Shown: positions 6,463 through 16,361, numbered from the stretch's first letter. The stretch: DNA of 32,290 bases from an uncultured Lachnospiraceae bacterium (GCA_949879775.1 CATLBW010000021.1:1-32290); one strand, 5' to 3'. The notes: generated from the letters alone by a model not told the origin. A program made the numbers and translations.

Positions 6463-8799
6463 CTATGACTGCACTAGCTCACGAACTTCCACTTCCTTCA
6501 CCTTCCTCGATGATAAATATGCAAACACGAAGAATCCTGCGCAAACCACGGAAACTGGAAGCAGAAACGTCAGTAGGCCAAACGTCGTCTTAAAGCTGGT
6601 TATGCCAACTCCATATAAGAGCATCCCCAATATCCTGGCGGAGAAGGCATAACTGGCTGCGGCGCCCAGGCAGGAGCCAATCGCAGCCGCCGTCAGGAAC
6701 CTTACGGCAAACTGAAGCCTCAGTTTCCCAGCCGTAAACCCGATTGCCTTATAGACGCCTATGTCCATGCGCTCCTGGACAAATGCTTTGGCGCAGACCA
6801 TATGGACGACAATCAGCGAGAACAGCAAAGAAAACGCATAAATGATTATTTGCATAAAAAGAATCACCACCTGGTAAGCCTCATCCATCATACTCTCATT
6901 TGCCCGCGCCTCAATCACATCGGCAAATTTCTGATTCAGCAAATCGACAACCTCCTCCGTCTCCTCGTCATTTTCCAGGGAATAGCAGCCCCACATCCAT
7001 TGATCGTAACCCAGCTTGCTGGCTCCCTCGTAAGAAACCACAAAGCATCTGCCCGCATCATTCATCAATTGGAACGTACCCGTAATCAGATACCTGCCTT
7101 TCTCACCCTCCCAGCCAATTATGACCTCGTCCCCTATTTCAAGCCCAAACTCGTCAAGAAGTATGGGCGACACTGCAATTTCGTTTTCATACATGGGGGC
7201 GCGCCCTTTCAGCAGCGGAAGCACGCTGGGGTCTTTATAGGGCTGGCACATAATCTGCTCCCCCTCAAAGGAAAAATAACTTGACGTATAATAATACTTT
7301 TTTTCTATTTTGACATGCCGCCCTATCTCTTTTTCAATCTCCGCAAAATCCTCCTCTGTAAGCTGCCGCTTGGGTGAGACGTCTATCTCAGTGGCAACAA
7401 GGCCCATTGACTCGCTTGCCGACTTGGAATTGACAGTATGTGAAAGCACATTGATTGTCATCATAAAGAATACCAGGATGCCCACGATGGCAAAGATACC
7501 CAAATACCTGCGCTTTGCCGATGTGAACTGCCTAAATGCGAGGCTCGCCGACAACATTTTCTTACTAATAGGGAGATTCAGCCTGCTGTCAAAATAAATT
7601 TCCTCCTTCGCGCCTGAAATAGCGCGGACCGGCGAGATCCTTTTTATTTTAACGGTCGCCAAGAAGACCGAAACCGCTGACAGCACAAACAGTATGGCAA
7701 GTAAGATGGCGATAAGCCAAAACGGCACAGACAACACTGCTGGCACTGCGATAATGGCGAAAAACATATTGGCCAAGGCCGCGGCAAGCGGGATACTTAT
7801 GGCGATTCCCAAAATTGCCCCCAAAAATTCCGCCAACAGGTACTGTGCCATAAATAACGCCCTGATCCTGCCTGTGCCAAACCCCTGGGCTTTGAGCACG
7901 CCAAAAGTTACATAATTGCTCTCAACCTCCATGGATATACTGTGCACCGTGACAATAAGGACAATTGCCAGCAAAAGCATGATAAAGACCATCAGTATGG
8001 ACGATATAATCTGCGGGAACAATGTCGTATAATAGATTGACATGTCCCTGGTAAGCGAACCGACTCCCATATCCACAACGCCCGTATCTTTATTGAGCTG
8101 CCGACGGAATTGCGCCAGCGTAAGCGGGCAGTCGTCAGACTTGATGATTTCCATATATTTGCCTATGCCATGCAGCTCTTCCGTTTCCTGCTGCGCAATC
8201 CTTGTCTGGATTTCCTTATAATCTTCCTCGCTGATGCAATAGCGCTTCCAGCCAATGACAGCAGCCCCCAAATAAGGGTCAAAGAGCACGCCTTTCACTG
8301 TAAATTCGTACTCACCGCCCAACGTTGTTAAGGTGATTTTCTGCCCAACCTCCCCCTGCACATTGGATAAAAGCCCCTGCGGGACATAGATCTCCCCTTT
8401 TTTCAGTTTGGGGACGTCATCCCTGACGCCGCTTAGGTCGTCCTTTAGCAGTATTGTGCCTGCGTCAGCTTCCATCATCATGGTCATATTTGTATATTCA
8501 TTCCCATTCATGATGCCCTTGCCAGCAATGAGGTAATCCCCCACTTTTACCGTTTTCACCCTCTTGTCATTTTTGACTTCGCTTATCATATCGTCCGTAA
8601 GCTTGTATGCATAATATTCTATCCACAAATCCGGCGTAGCCATCCTCTCATGCGAGGCATAAACGCCCTGGAACGCACTTTCCTTAATGCCTAAAATTGT
8701 CACAGCGGACGCAGCGATAATCAAGGTCAGCAGCGCCACGCTCAGGAAGGAACCCTTTTTGTGCCGGATGTTCGCTCTCAATAATGTTAAAATCTCCAT
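6463..8799 (-). CDS. ABC transporter permease, FtsX/MacB type (large, duplicated)
   Basis: A 778-aa inner-membrane protein with two FtsX-type halves. TM1 near residues 18-40 is followed by an extracytoplasmic domain of ~200 aa. Three TM segments then appear around 260-390 (ISSILMVFIMLLLAIVLIV, AEFLGAILGIAISIPLAAAL, FWLIAILLAILFVLSAVSVF). A second single TM (IFAIVGILVFFMMTINVL), a second extracytoplasmic domain and three C-terminal TMs follow. This plan fits macrolide, lantibiotic or peptide exporters and flippases of the Vex/Sal/Bce kind; the substrate is unknown. The start at 8799 has AGGTGG 4-9 bases before it, whereas the ATG at 8832 has a weak site and overlaps the ATPase gene. It lies 8 bp after the ATPase gene, forming an operon. 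Confidence 0.85.
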   Translation of the reverse strand: MEILTLLRANIRHKKGSFLSVALLTLIIAASAVTILGIKESAFQGVYASHERMATPDLWIEYYAYKLTDDMISEVKNDKRVKTVKVGDYLIAGKGIMNGNEYTNMTMMMEADAGTILLKDDLSGVRDDVPKLKKGEIYVPQGLLSNVQGEVGQKITLTTLGGEYEFTVKGVLFDPYLGAAVIGWKRYCISEEDYKEIQTRIAQQETEELHGIGKYMEIIKSDDCPLTLAQFRRQLNKDTGVVDMGVGSLTRDMSIYYTTLFPQIISSILMVFIMLLLAIVLIVTVHSISMEVESNYVTFGVLKAQGFGTGRIRALFMAQYLLAEFLGAILGIAISIPLAAALANMFFAIIAVPAVLSVPFWLIAILLAILFVLSAVSVFLATVKIKRISPVRAISGAKEEIYFDSRLNLPISKKMLSASLAFRQFTSAKRRYLGIFAIVGILVFFMMTINVLSHTVNSKSASESMGLVATEIDVSPKRQLTEEDFAEIEKEIGRHVKIEKKYYYTSSYFSFEGEQIMCQPYKDPSVLPLLKGRAPMYENEIAVSPILLDEFGLEIGDEVIIGWEGEKGRYLITGTFQLMNDAGRCFVVSYEGASKLGYDQWMWGCYSLENDEETEEVVDLLNQKFADVIEARANESMMDEAYQVVILFMQIIIYAFSLLFSLIVVHMVCAKAFVQERMDIGVYKAIGFTAGKLRLQFAVRFLTAAAIGSCLGAAASYAFSARILGMLLYGVGITSFKTTFGLLTFLLPVSVVCAGFFVFAYLSSRKVKEVEVRELVQS

Positions 8800-8807
8800 A
8801 GCGCCAC

Positions 8808-9569
8808 CTACCATTCCAACGAGGTAAGCCATGCGTTTACCTGCGTCTCCCTTGATTTTTCATCCCCTGCCTTGTAATCGGGAAGCGTCAGCTCACCAAT
8901 AATCTTCCCATCTTCAAGATATAAAATCCGCTTTCCCCTGATCGCCGAGCGCAGGTCATGGGTAACCATCAGCACGCTCTGCCCCTCACGGTTAAGCTCC
9001 GTCAACAGATTAAGGACGTCCGTGGTATTCTTGCGGTTAAGGGCGCCCGTAGGCTCATCTGCAAAAAGCGCCTTAGGATTGTTGATGACCGCCCGCGCCA
9101 CGGCACACCGCTGCTGCTCCCCGCCAGACACCTGGGACGGCAGGTGGTCCTTAATATGTGAAACGGACATCTTTTCTAACAATTGCTGCGTCCTTTCCCT
9201 GACCTTTGCCGCAGGGCGTTTCTTGTCAAGATACCCCGGCACTGCGACATTTTCAAACAATGTGAGGTTGCTTACCAAATGCATCTGTTGGAAAATAAAG
9301 CCAAAATCGCTGTGGCGCAGTTTCGCCAATTCCTTCTCCTTCATCTTCACGATATCCCTGCCGCCATAGAGGACCTCCCCGGCAGTCGCCCGGTCCATGC
9401 CGCTGAGCGCATACAAAAGCGTGGATTTCCCGGAACCGCTGGCTCCCATGATGACTGTGAACTCACCTTCATATAAATCAATGTCTATATGGGACAGCAC
9501 ATGCAACTGCCCGCCATTGTGCGCAAAGCTTTTACACAAGCCTCTTGCAGACAAAATAGTTTGTTTCAT
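8808..9569 (-). CDS. ABC transporter ATP-binding protein
   Basis: A 253-aa ATPase of the MacB/LolD/BceA type. Walker A GASGSGKST is at 42-50, the Q-loop is in FIFQQMHLVSNLT, the signature is VSGGEQQR, Walker B is ALFADEPTG, and the H-loop is in VTHDLRS. All catalytic residues are present. The ATG at 9569 is preferred to one at 9590, because AAAGGAG lies between them and nothing resembling a ribosome site precedes the upstream one. It partners the permease 8 bp downstream. A response regulator and kinase are encoded about 0.5 kb upstream on the same strand, so control by that pair is plausible, but the ATPase has its own promoter. Confidence 0.92.
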   Translation of the reverse strand: MKQTILSARGLCKSFAHNGGQLHVLSHIDIDLYEGEFTVIMGASGSGKSTLLYALSGMDRATAGEVLYGGRDIVKMKEKELAKLRHSDFGFIFQQMHLVSNLTLFENVAVPGYLDKKRPAAKVRERTQQLLEKMSVSHIKDHLPSQVSGGEQQRCAVARAVINNPKALFADEPTGALNRKNTTDVLNLLTELNREGQSVLMVTHDLRSAIRGKRILYLEDGKIIGELTLPDYKAGDEKSRETQVNAWLTSLEW

Positions 9570-9616
9570 TCCCTTTTGTGCTCCTTTCATTTTGTAAGCC
9601 TATTTTAGCGCAAAAG

Positions 9617-9646
9617 ATATTAAGAAGTCCTTATGGCGTATGGCAA
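9617..9646 (-). promoter_or_regulatory. Promoter of the first ABC operon
   Basis: On the minus strand TTGCCA (9641-9646), 18-bp spacer and TAATAT (9617-9622). It lies about 50 bp upstream of the ATPase start and diverges from the 71-aa gene. Confidence 0.5.
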
Positions 9647-9679
9647 ACGACAATTTTTTTTCATTTCCATTTATCCTCT

Positions 9680-9708
9680 CTGATATTTCCCCATTTTGCG
9701 GTTATACT
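9680..9708 (+). promoter_or_regulatory. Possible promoter of the 71-aa small gene
   Basis: CTGATA (9680-9685), 17-bp spacer and TATACT (9703-9708). The -35 matches consensus at four of six positions. The ribosome site begins about 17 bases after the -10. Confidence 0.4.
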
Positions 9709-9736
9709 AACCCTATCAACATCCAGGAGGTCCACA

Positions 9737-9952
9737 ATGAAAGCAACGGATAAAGATAAAAGCATCCGCACTGCCCCAAAGGGCGCGTGGGAAAGCGGGG
9801 TCATCAACGAGAAGAAATATCGTTCCAGCAAACAGCGCCTCAACGACATCACGACTGACAGCCAGGGAAATGGGTATCCCGTATATGAACAAAGCGGGCA
9901 AGCCCGCAAGGACTCCCCTACCCCTCAATCCCCAGGGGATTGCACACTTTGA
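9737..9952 (+). CDS. Small hydrophilic protein of unknown function (71 aa)
   Basis: I do not recognise this protein. It is strongly hydrophilic with many Lys, Arg, Asp and Gln residues, no membrane segment, no Cys pair and no signal peptide; the C-terminus is Pro/Ser-rich. Translation is supported by a near-perfect AGGAGGT six bases before the ATG and a possible TATACT promoter. It lies on the opposite strand between the ATPase gene and the kinase gene of the first ABC/two-component module, divergent from the former and convergent with the latter. Its C-terminal codons contain the dyad CAATCCCC/GGGGATTG (9926-9942). It could be a small regulator or a lineage-specific protein; no function can be claimed. 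Confidence 0.55.
   Translation: MKATDKDKSIRTAPKGAWESGVINEKKYRSSKQRLNDITTDSQGNGYPVYEQSGQARKDSPTPQSPGDCTL
9926..9942. repeat. Perfect 8-bp dyad at the 3' end of the small gene
   Basis: CAATCCCC and GGGGATTG are separated by one base. A G+C-rich hairpin without a following T-tract; possibly an mRNA 3'-end structure. Confidence 0.4.
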
Positions 9953-9960
9953 CGCGCCGA

Positions 9961-10070
9961 GCACAATTGCCAAGCAATATTTTCCTCTTGTGCGAGTGCG
10001 CATATTATTTTTTATCTTATAGGAAGACACTTTCACGCTTTAGCTTGACAAGTCCTTTCCTATAAGATAA
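9961..10070. repeat. Interspersed palindromic repeat, copy 2 (extended form)
   Basis: The core arms TTATCTTATAGGAA (10012-10025) and TTTCCTATAAGATAA (10056-10070) are complementary over 14 bp. The left extension (9961-10011, with CTTGTGCGAGTGCGCATATT) is nearly identical to that of copy 3. The element separates the 71-aa gene from the terminator of the convergent kinase gene. Confidence 0.8.
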
Positions 10071-10100
10071 AAAAATCAGGACGCTTAAAACGTCCTGATT
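10069..10100 (-). terminator. Rho-independent terminator of the first sensor kinase gene
   Basis: AATCAGGACG and CGTCCTGATT (10074-10100) form a perfect 10-bp stem with a 7-base loop. On the minus strand it is followed by a run of Ts that belongs to repeat copy 2. Confidence 0.92.
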
Positions 10101-10104
10101 CTAA

Positions 10105-11262
10105 CTACCTTTCATCAGCGTTTCCTTGTTGCAAGGATTCCGGCAGCGCAACCACGACCTCCAACCCGTCCCTGTGGTTCATAAGCGCCACGCTCCCGTC
10201 CATTTTCTCCGTGATATATTTCACAATATATAGACCCAGTCCCGAGCCTTGCTCATCCCCACAATTTTTTCCCCGATAGAATTTTCCAAAGACAAACGGC
10301 ATATCCTCGTCGGGGATGCCGCCGCCGTAATCCCGAAAATGCAGCTCCACACTGCCACTGCCTTTTGTGAGGAAAACCTCTATATCGCTCCTGGCGTATT
10401 TCCTGGCATTATTGATGATATTTTCCGCAATCTGGGTAAGCCTGTTCCTGTCCGCATTGACAATGGCGCTAAATTCCGCTCTTTGAAACTTCACATCTCC
10501 CTGCGAAACTGAAATCTCTTGTACCACGCTCTCCATGAACGAGCAGATTTGCATTTTCTCAGGCGTTATCTTCAGCTTATCCAAATCAGAAATGGAATGC
10601 AGGAACAAATCATCTGTCAAATGGGACACCTCGTCACACTTTTTGATTATTACGCTTACGTACCGTTCCCTTTTTTCATAAGAGCTGTCCATAGAGGCGC
10701 CAAGGGCCTCCGCATATGCCCGGATAGAAGCTATAGGCGTCTTGATATCGTGGGAAAGCGTGGCAATCACCGTCTTGTTGTTGTCGATGGCTTCTTTTTC
10801 ACAAACCCTGGCCTTGGTGATTTCCCTCCTCATGCTGTCGAACGCCCAGGTAAATTCCCCAAAGTAATTAGATCGCTGGTATTCCAGCGGCAGATGGAAA
10901 TCCCCTGCCGATACCCTGGCGGCAAATTCTTTCATTTTATCAAACGGCCTCAATACCGCCAAATAAATATAGCCAAAGGCCAACACAAAAAACAGCACGC
11001 TTACACAACAGATGAGCGGTATGAAATTCACGCCGCTTTGCTGCTCCTTAAAAAGGCGCATATCCTCCTGCAAAGCGGCAACCTTCGCTTCTGCCTGGCC
11101 CTCATGCCCACGTCCATAAAGCATACTGATTTCATTCAAAGCAACAATATAGTTTGATTTTTCTTCCTGCACATCCGTGTCCTTTGCAGAAAAGTAAAGC
11201 CATCCCGAAACCACAATAACCAATGCCGAAAATAAGATTGTAATCCCTAAAATCTTCTTCAT
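10105..11262 (-). CDS. Membrane sensor histidine kinase
   Basis: A 385-aa kinase. TM1 is near residues 4-24, an extracytoplasmic loop of ~55 aa follows, and TM2 is near 79-103. Then come a HAMP-like linker (LRPFDKMKEFAARVSAGDF) and the H-box TLSHDIKTPIASIRAYAE with phospho-accepting His171. The catalytic domain has the N-box (NIINNARKYA), the G1 box (DYGGGIPDEDMPFVFGKFYRG) and the G2 box (GSGLGLYIVKYI). All catalytic motifs are intact. The start overlaps the regulator stop by ATGA, so translation is coupled. The loop is longer than in BceS-type intramembrane sensors, so it may detect its signal directly. It ends in a strong terminator, so transcription does not run into the ABC genes. Confidence 0.92.
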   Translation of the reverse strand: MKKILGITILFSALVIVVSGWLYFSAKDTDVQEEKSNYIVALNEISMLYGRGHEGQAEAKVAALQEDMRLFKEQQSGVNFIPLICCVSVLFFVLAFGYIYLAVLRPFDKMKEFAARVSAGDFHLPLEYQRSNYFGEFTWAFDSMRREITKARVCEKEAIDNNKTVIATLSHDIKTPIASIRAYAEALGASMDSSYEKRERYVSVIIKKCDEVSHLTDDLFLHSISDLDKLKITPEKMQICSFMESVVQEISVSQGDVKFQRAEFSAIVNADRNRLTQIAENIINNARKYARSDIEVFLTKGSGSVELHFRDYGGGIPDEDMPFVFGKFYRGKNCGDEQGSGLGLYIVKYITEKMDGSVALMNHRDGLEVVVALPESLQQGNADER

Positions 11263-11945
11263 CGCCCTGCCTCCAACATATAGCCTACCTTATAAACTGT
11301 CTTGATATGTACGGGCTTTGCAGGGTTATCTTCCAGCTTTTCCCGCAGCCAGCGGATATGCACCGTAAGCGTGGACGGCTCTACCAGGGAGAACGCGCCC
11401 CAGACGTCGCTAAGGAGCTTTTCTTTGGAAACCGCCGTATTTTTGTGCTCACACAGATAGGCCAGCAGATCAAATTCGCGCAGCGACAGTGAAATTGGCT
11501 CCCCATTTTTCGTCACCGTCCGCGCAGTGACATTAACTGAAACATCCCCGAAACTCAGCGTCTTTTCCTCTTCGGAGAATCCGTAAGCCCGGCGGATAAG
11601 CGCATTTACCCGAGACAAGAGCTCTTTCATCGAATACGGCTTGGGCAGATAATCATCGCCGCCAATGTCAAACCCAGTGATACGGTCCGTCTCACTGGTC
11701 CTTGCACTGGCAAAAATCACAGGCACACTTGAGGCTTTGCGAAGCTGGCGGCAAAGCTCAAAGCCTGTCGTCTTTGGCAGGTTGATATCAAGCAGTATCA
11801 AATGGAACGTATCCTCCGTAAGCTTCTCAAAAGCCTTTTCCCCACTCTCGGCATAGCTCACGCAATACCCATGGTTTTCTAACATTTCACGGATGATATA
11901 AGATAAATCTTCATCATCGTCCACAATCAGGATCTTCCTTTTCAT
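11259..11945 (-). CDS. OmpR/PhoB-family response regulator
   Basis: A 228-aa regulator. The receiver domain (1-120) has acidic Asp10/Asp11, phospho-accepting Asp53 in LILLDINLP and Lys in DDYLPKPYS. The C-terminal winged helix (about 130-226) ends in the usual VEPSTLTVHIRWLREKLEDNP...IKTVYKVGYML. It partners the kinase that overlaps its stop codon and probably controls the nearby ABC operon. An AGGGG ribosome site precedes the start. The dyad CCCCC-N7-GGGGG (11963-11979) in its leader is a possible autoregulatory or attenuating element. Confidence 0.93.
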   Translation of the reverse strand: MKRKILIVDDDEDLSYIIREMLENHGYCVSYAESGEKAFEKLTEDTFHLILLDINLPKTTGFELCRQLRKASSVPVIFASARTSETDRITGFDIGGDDYLPKPYSMKELLSRVNALIRRAYGFSEEEKTLSFGDVSVNVTARTVTKNGEPISLSLREFDLLAYLCEHKNTAVSKEKLLSDVWGAFSLVEPSTLTVHIRWLREKLEDNPAKPVHIKTVYKVGYMLEAGR

Positions 11946-11962
11946 TGATTCTTTCCCCTATA

Positions 11963-11979
11963 CCCCCTAATCATGGGGG
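11963..11979. repeat. Dyad in the leader of the first response regulator
   Basis: CCCCC and GGGGG around TAATCAT, 18 bp before the start codon on the minus strand. No T-tract follows. It lies in the short gap after the gdhA terminator. Confidence 0.35.
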
Positions 11980-11999
11980 CTGCACCTTTACCTGCGGAA

Positions 12000-12060
12000 A
12001 AAAGAAAAAGGACCGCCGCAATAAGCCTAAACCTTAATGCGAAAGCCTCCTTTTTCTTTT
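12000..12060 (-). terminator. Rho-independent terminator of gdhA
   Basis: AAAAGAAAAAGGA pairs with TCCTTTTTCTTTT (12048-12060 with 12000-12012), enclosing a loop rich in further pairings. On the minus strand the descending arm is itself a U-rich tract and continues into TT. Confidence 0.75.
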
Positions 12061-12123
12061 GCAATATCATTCCGCCTTTTGAGCGTCACTCACATTTTTA
12101 ATGGACCACGTACACTCAACTAT

Positions 12124-13461
<1,338 letters not shown>

Positions 13462-13500
13462 TCATTCTCCTTTACATTCATACTTTCATTTTCAAAGTAC

Positions 13501-13529
13501 ATTTTAATATTATTTTTCCAATATTGCAA
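13501..13529 (-). promoter_or_regulatory. gdhA promoter
   Basis: On the minus strand TTGCAA (13524-13529), 17-bp spacer and TAAAAT (13501-13506), about 42 bp before the start codon. Confidence 0.7.
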
Positions 13530-13620
13530 GATTTTTCTTTATTTCTTTATAACTTTATTATGACAAAGTGGCAATCGTCCCCGCTATAAGGACTGCCTTC
13601 CTGACTCTGCAATCCTTTGA

Positions 13621-13649
13621 TTGACAGACGAGGCTTTAGCCGCTACAAT
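13621..13649 (+). promoter_or_regulatory. thiT promoter with overlapping dyad
   Basis: TTGACA (13621-13626), 17-bp spacer and TACAAT (13644-13649). The dyad CAATC-CTTT-GATTG (about 13610-13623) overlaps the -35. A hairpin-forming stretch (GGCA..GTCC/GGAC.TGCC, 13570-13597) lies upstream. No TPP riboswitch motif is present between promoter and gene. Confidence 0.78.
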
Positions 13650-13696
13650 TAAGGCTGCAAACAAACAAGAATATTTTAACAGGGAGGATTCCACCC

Positions 13697-14227
13697 ATGA
13701 ATAACACCACAAAACGTCTCGTGTTCTCCGCCGCCGCAATCGCCCTTGCCCAGGTCACTTCTATGGTTAAGCTATTTGAAATGCCTATGGGCGGCTCCGT
13801 CACGCTCCTTAGTATGCTGTTTATTGTCCTTATAGGGTACTGGTTCGGCCCCTCTGCTGGCCTGATGGCAGGAGCGGCCTACGGGCTGCTGCAATTTATG
13901 GTTGAGCCTGTTTTTTATACCATCCCCCAAATGCTCACAGATTATCCGCTGGCATTCGGCGCCCTTGGCCTGTCAGGATTCTTCCATAAGCAGAAACATG
14001 GCCTCATCATCGGTTACCTGGCGGGGGTATTGGGACGATACTTTTTCTCTTTCCTCTCCGGCGTAATCTTCTTCGCCTCCTATACGCCTGACAATATGGC
14101 TGCGCCGCTCTACTCGCTGGCCTATAACGGCTCTTACCTGGGTGCGGAAGCGGCCATCACCCTAATCCTGATTGCCCTGCCGCCGGTAGCAAAAGCCTTA
14201 GAGCAGGTGAAACGCCTGGCGAGCTGA
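13697..14227 (+). CDS. thiT: Thiamine ECF transporter S component
   Basis: A 176-aa membrane protein of six helices that binds thiamine outside and works with the shared EcfAA'T module, not encoded here. The family landmark GGSVTLLSMLFIVLIGYWFGP near residue 33, the conserved aromatic/proline segment at EPVFYTIPQMLTDYPLAFGALGLSG, and the C-terminal YNGSYLGAEAAITLILI helix fit ThiT/YuaJ. GGGAGG sits about 10 bases before the ATG. ThiT genes are usually controlled by a TPP riboswitch, but its conserved CTGAGA and ACCTGATCTGG-like parts are not seen upstream, so control here may be by a protein operator or absent. Confidence 0.88.
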   Translation: MNNTTKRLVFSAAAIALAQVTSMVKLFEMPMGGSVTLLSMLFIVLIGYWFGPSAGLMAGAAYGLLQFMVEPVFYTIPQMLTDYPLAFGALGLSGFFHKQKHGLIIGYLAGVLGRYFFSFLSGVIFFASYTPDNMAAPLYSLAYNGSYLGAEAAITLILIALPPVAKALEQVKRLAS

Positions 14228-14366
14228 TTTTTGTATTGGCGTTTACTATATTTTCTTTCTTTTTGCATATACTCTTATAGTAAGAACGCTATCAGAAAGG
14301 AATTTCCTGGGTAAGGCGTCATAAACTTACCTAACAATATGATTTGCCGCGCCCAAAAGAAGCCAT

Positions 14367-14891
14367 ATGAAACACAAAAAACTTTTATCCTGCATAATTG
14401 CAGGAATCCTTTTCACATCCATTGTCGGCACGCTTGCCCATTTCGCCTACCAATGGTCCAATGAAAATCCCCTGGTTGGGCTTTTTACCCCTGTCAGTGA
14501 ATCCACCTGGGAGCACATGAAGCTATTATTTTTCCCCATGCTGTTATTTGGCGCCTTAGCCTGCAGACGCCTTAGGGAAGAATGCCCCTGCCTGGCTTAC
14601 GCTTACCCCCTGGGCATCCTGGCAGGAACTTTCGCCATCCCGGTCCTTTTCTACACATACTCCGGAATCCTGGGCAAGGCTTACACCCCGATAGACATTT
14701 TGATTTTCTATATCAGCGTCATTCTGGCGTTTGTTATCGTATACCGCATAACTATACGCTGCCAGGAGATGAACCCTAATTTTAAGAAAAGCCCCTTTAT
14801 GCCCTGGCTGCTTGTTGGAACGCTGGCAGCCTGCTTTATGGCTTTCACGGCCTTCACGCCTGCCCTGGGGATTTTCCAGGTAGGTCCATGA
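14367..14891 (+). CDS. DUF6512-family membrane protein
   Basis: A 174-aa protein with about five predicted membrane helices (near residues 8-28, 52-68, 78-98, 106-128 and 148-166). The conserved segment PVSESTWEHMKLLFFPMLLFG near residue 42 identifies the DUF6512 group common in clostridia; no biochemical role is known for it. The ribosome site is weak (AAAGAAG). It lies 139 bp after thiT with a GGTAAG/CTTACC dyad (14310-14331) between, so separate transcription is possible. It converges on the chemoreceptor gene with only a 9-bp gap. Confidence 0.7.
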   Translation: MKHKKLLSCIIAGILFTSIVGTLAHFAYQWSNENPLVGLFTPVSESTWEHMKLLFFPMLLFGALACRRLREECPCLAYAYPLGILAGTFAIPVLFYTYSGILGKAYTPIDILIFYISVILAFVIVYRITIRCQEMNPNFKKSPFMPWLLVGTLAACFMAFTAFTPALGIFQVGP

Positions 14892-14900
14892 CGACCCCCC

Positions 14901-16361
14901 TTAATCTTTGAGCACCCCGGCAAGCCGCTCAATGCCATCCTGAACTTTCTCTAATGATTTAAGGATATTATCCACGCCAGATACCTGCTCTCCCGTTGAT
15001 ACGCTGATTTCCGTTGTGGTGTTTGCCGCTTTCTCCGAAATCGCCTCCAGCCTGTTCATGGACTCCAGCAGTGATTCTTTGATATCCACGATATTGGTCA
15101 GTTCATGGCGGACATCTTCAATAATGGAAAGCGCCTCCTCGGAAGAGTCTATCATAGACTCAAAAATCTTCACCGTATCATTTAACTGGTCATAAGACTC
15201 CTGGACGGTCATGCCATTTTTGTCCATAATCTTATTGGTCACCTCAACAGTCTCTATAATATCCTTTAAAATAGCGTCAATTTCCTTCGTCGCCTGCGAA
15301 GATTCCATGGACAGAGAATTAATCTCATTGGCGACTACAGCAAAACCTTTGCCGGCTTCCCCCGCCCTCGCTGCTTCAATCGCCGCATTCAAAGCCAGCA
15401 GGTTCGTCTGCTGGGCTATCTGGTCAATGCTGTCTACAATCCCTGCAATCAGGCTTGATTTCTGGGTCAGGGTGGCAACTCCCTCGGCCGCCTCCCTAGT
15501 CGCCTGGATATTGTCGTCAAACTTTCTGGAAAGCTGTGAGATAGAAGCGATTCCCTCGTCATTCTTCTCTTTTAGCTGCCTCATATTCTTCATCGTAATG
15601 TCAACCTGTTCTTCAGAAACTTCAATCTTTTCATTCAAGGTATTGAAAATCCCAATGCTCCCACTCACTTCTTCTATCTGCTCCTTTGCACTGGCCGAAA
15701 TCTCCTCCGTGGAATCAGCAATTTCCTGCGTGCTCTGCCCAAAGCCGCTCAGCGAAGAATGGATATTGTTTGTCGAATCCTGTATTCCCATAAATGCCTG
15801 GCGCACATTGCCGAGGATCTCCTCCGCTTCCGATTCCTTGCTCTCAACCGTATCAAACAGCGCACGTGCCCTCGTGACAATTAGCACTGCCGCCAGGACC
15901 GCCAGCACATATACCATAAGGATAAATATCCAGATGGCTAATGTATACATGCAGAGGTACGCATCGGGAAACAGTATCAACCCGGCTGCGTTCGATACAA
16001 CCAAAACCACCGAATATACAACTATGGCGGACAAATCATAATAAGGCACCGCTAAAAACAAAATCAGGAAATAAGCCTCCGCCATTGCCCCGAATGCCCT
16101 GGGAGTGCCCATGATAATTGTTACCGCCCCAAACACCGGCAAAATGGAAACATATAAATATTTGGCATACCTGCCAAGCTTTTTCTCTAATAATTTTACC
16201 AACCCTCCCGCTAACGTCATTGTCACAACTATACTGTCTTTCATACCCCCTCCGTTAAAAAAGAGCACATACAAAAATGCAACAAGCGGAACTGCCGCAT
16301 AAAACAGAAACATAATAAAGTTTGTCCTTCTTTCCTCATTTTTTAAAATGTCCAGTTGCAT
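14901..16361 (-). CDS. Methyl-accepting chemotaxis protein with a membrane-embedded N-terminus
   Basis: A 486-aa chemoreceptor. Residues 1-165 carry about six membrane segments joined by short loops and lack an extracytoplasmic sensor domain, so the signal is probably sensed within or near the membrane. Residues 170-486 are a long coiled coil with the highly conserved signalling tip QIAQQTNLLALNAAIEAARA...GKGFAVVANEI, which contacts CheA and CheW. I see no clear HAMP domain. AGGAGGAG lies before the start, and a good promoter is present (16418-16446). With the flagellin gene 1.6 kb away it supports a motile organism. Its ligand is unknown. Confidence 0.9.
   Translation of the reverse strand: MQLDILKNEERRTNFIMFLFYAAVPLVAFLYVLFFNGGGMKDSIVVTMTLAGGLVKLLEKKLGRYAKYLYVSILPVFGAVTIIMGTPRAFGAMAEAYFLILFLAVPYYDLSAIVVYSVVLVVSNAAGLILFPDAYLCMYTLAIWIFILMVYVLAVLAAVLIVTRARALFDTVESKESEAEEILGNVRQAFMGIQDSTNNIHSSLSGFGQSTQEIADSTEEISASAKEQIEEVSGSIGIFNTLNEKIEVSEEQVDITMKNMRQLKEKNDEGIASISQLSRKFDDNIQATREAAEGVATLTQKSSLIAGIVDSIDQIAQQTNLLALNAAIEAARAGEAGKGFAVVANEINSLSMESSQATKEIDAILKDIIETVEVTNKIMDKNGMTVQESYDQLNDTVKIFESMIDSSEEALSIIEDVRHELTNIVDIKESLLESMNRLEAISEKAANTTTEISVSTGEQVSGVDNILKSLEKVQDGIERLAGVLKD

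Noticed and set aside
8800..8832. Longer start for the first ABC permease
   Set aside because: It overlaps the ATPase gene and has a poorer ribosome site than the ATG at 8799.
9716..10036. Minus-strand frame over the 71-aa gene and repeat copy 2
   Set aside because: It runs through a repeat element and lacks a ribosome site, while the + gene has a near-perfect one.
13559..13696. TPP riboswitch before thiT
   Set aside because: No CTGAGA and no ACCTGATCTGG-like segment; the leader after the promoter is too short.
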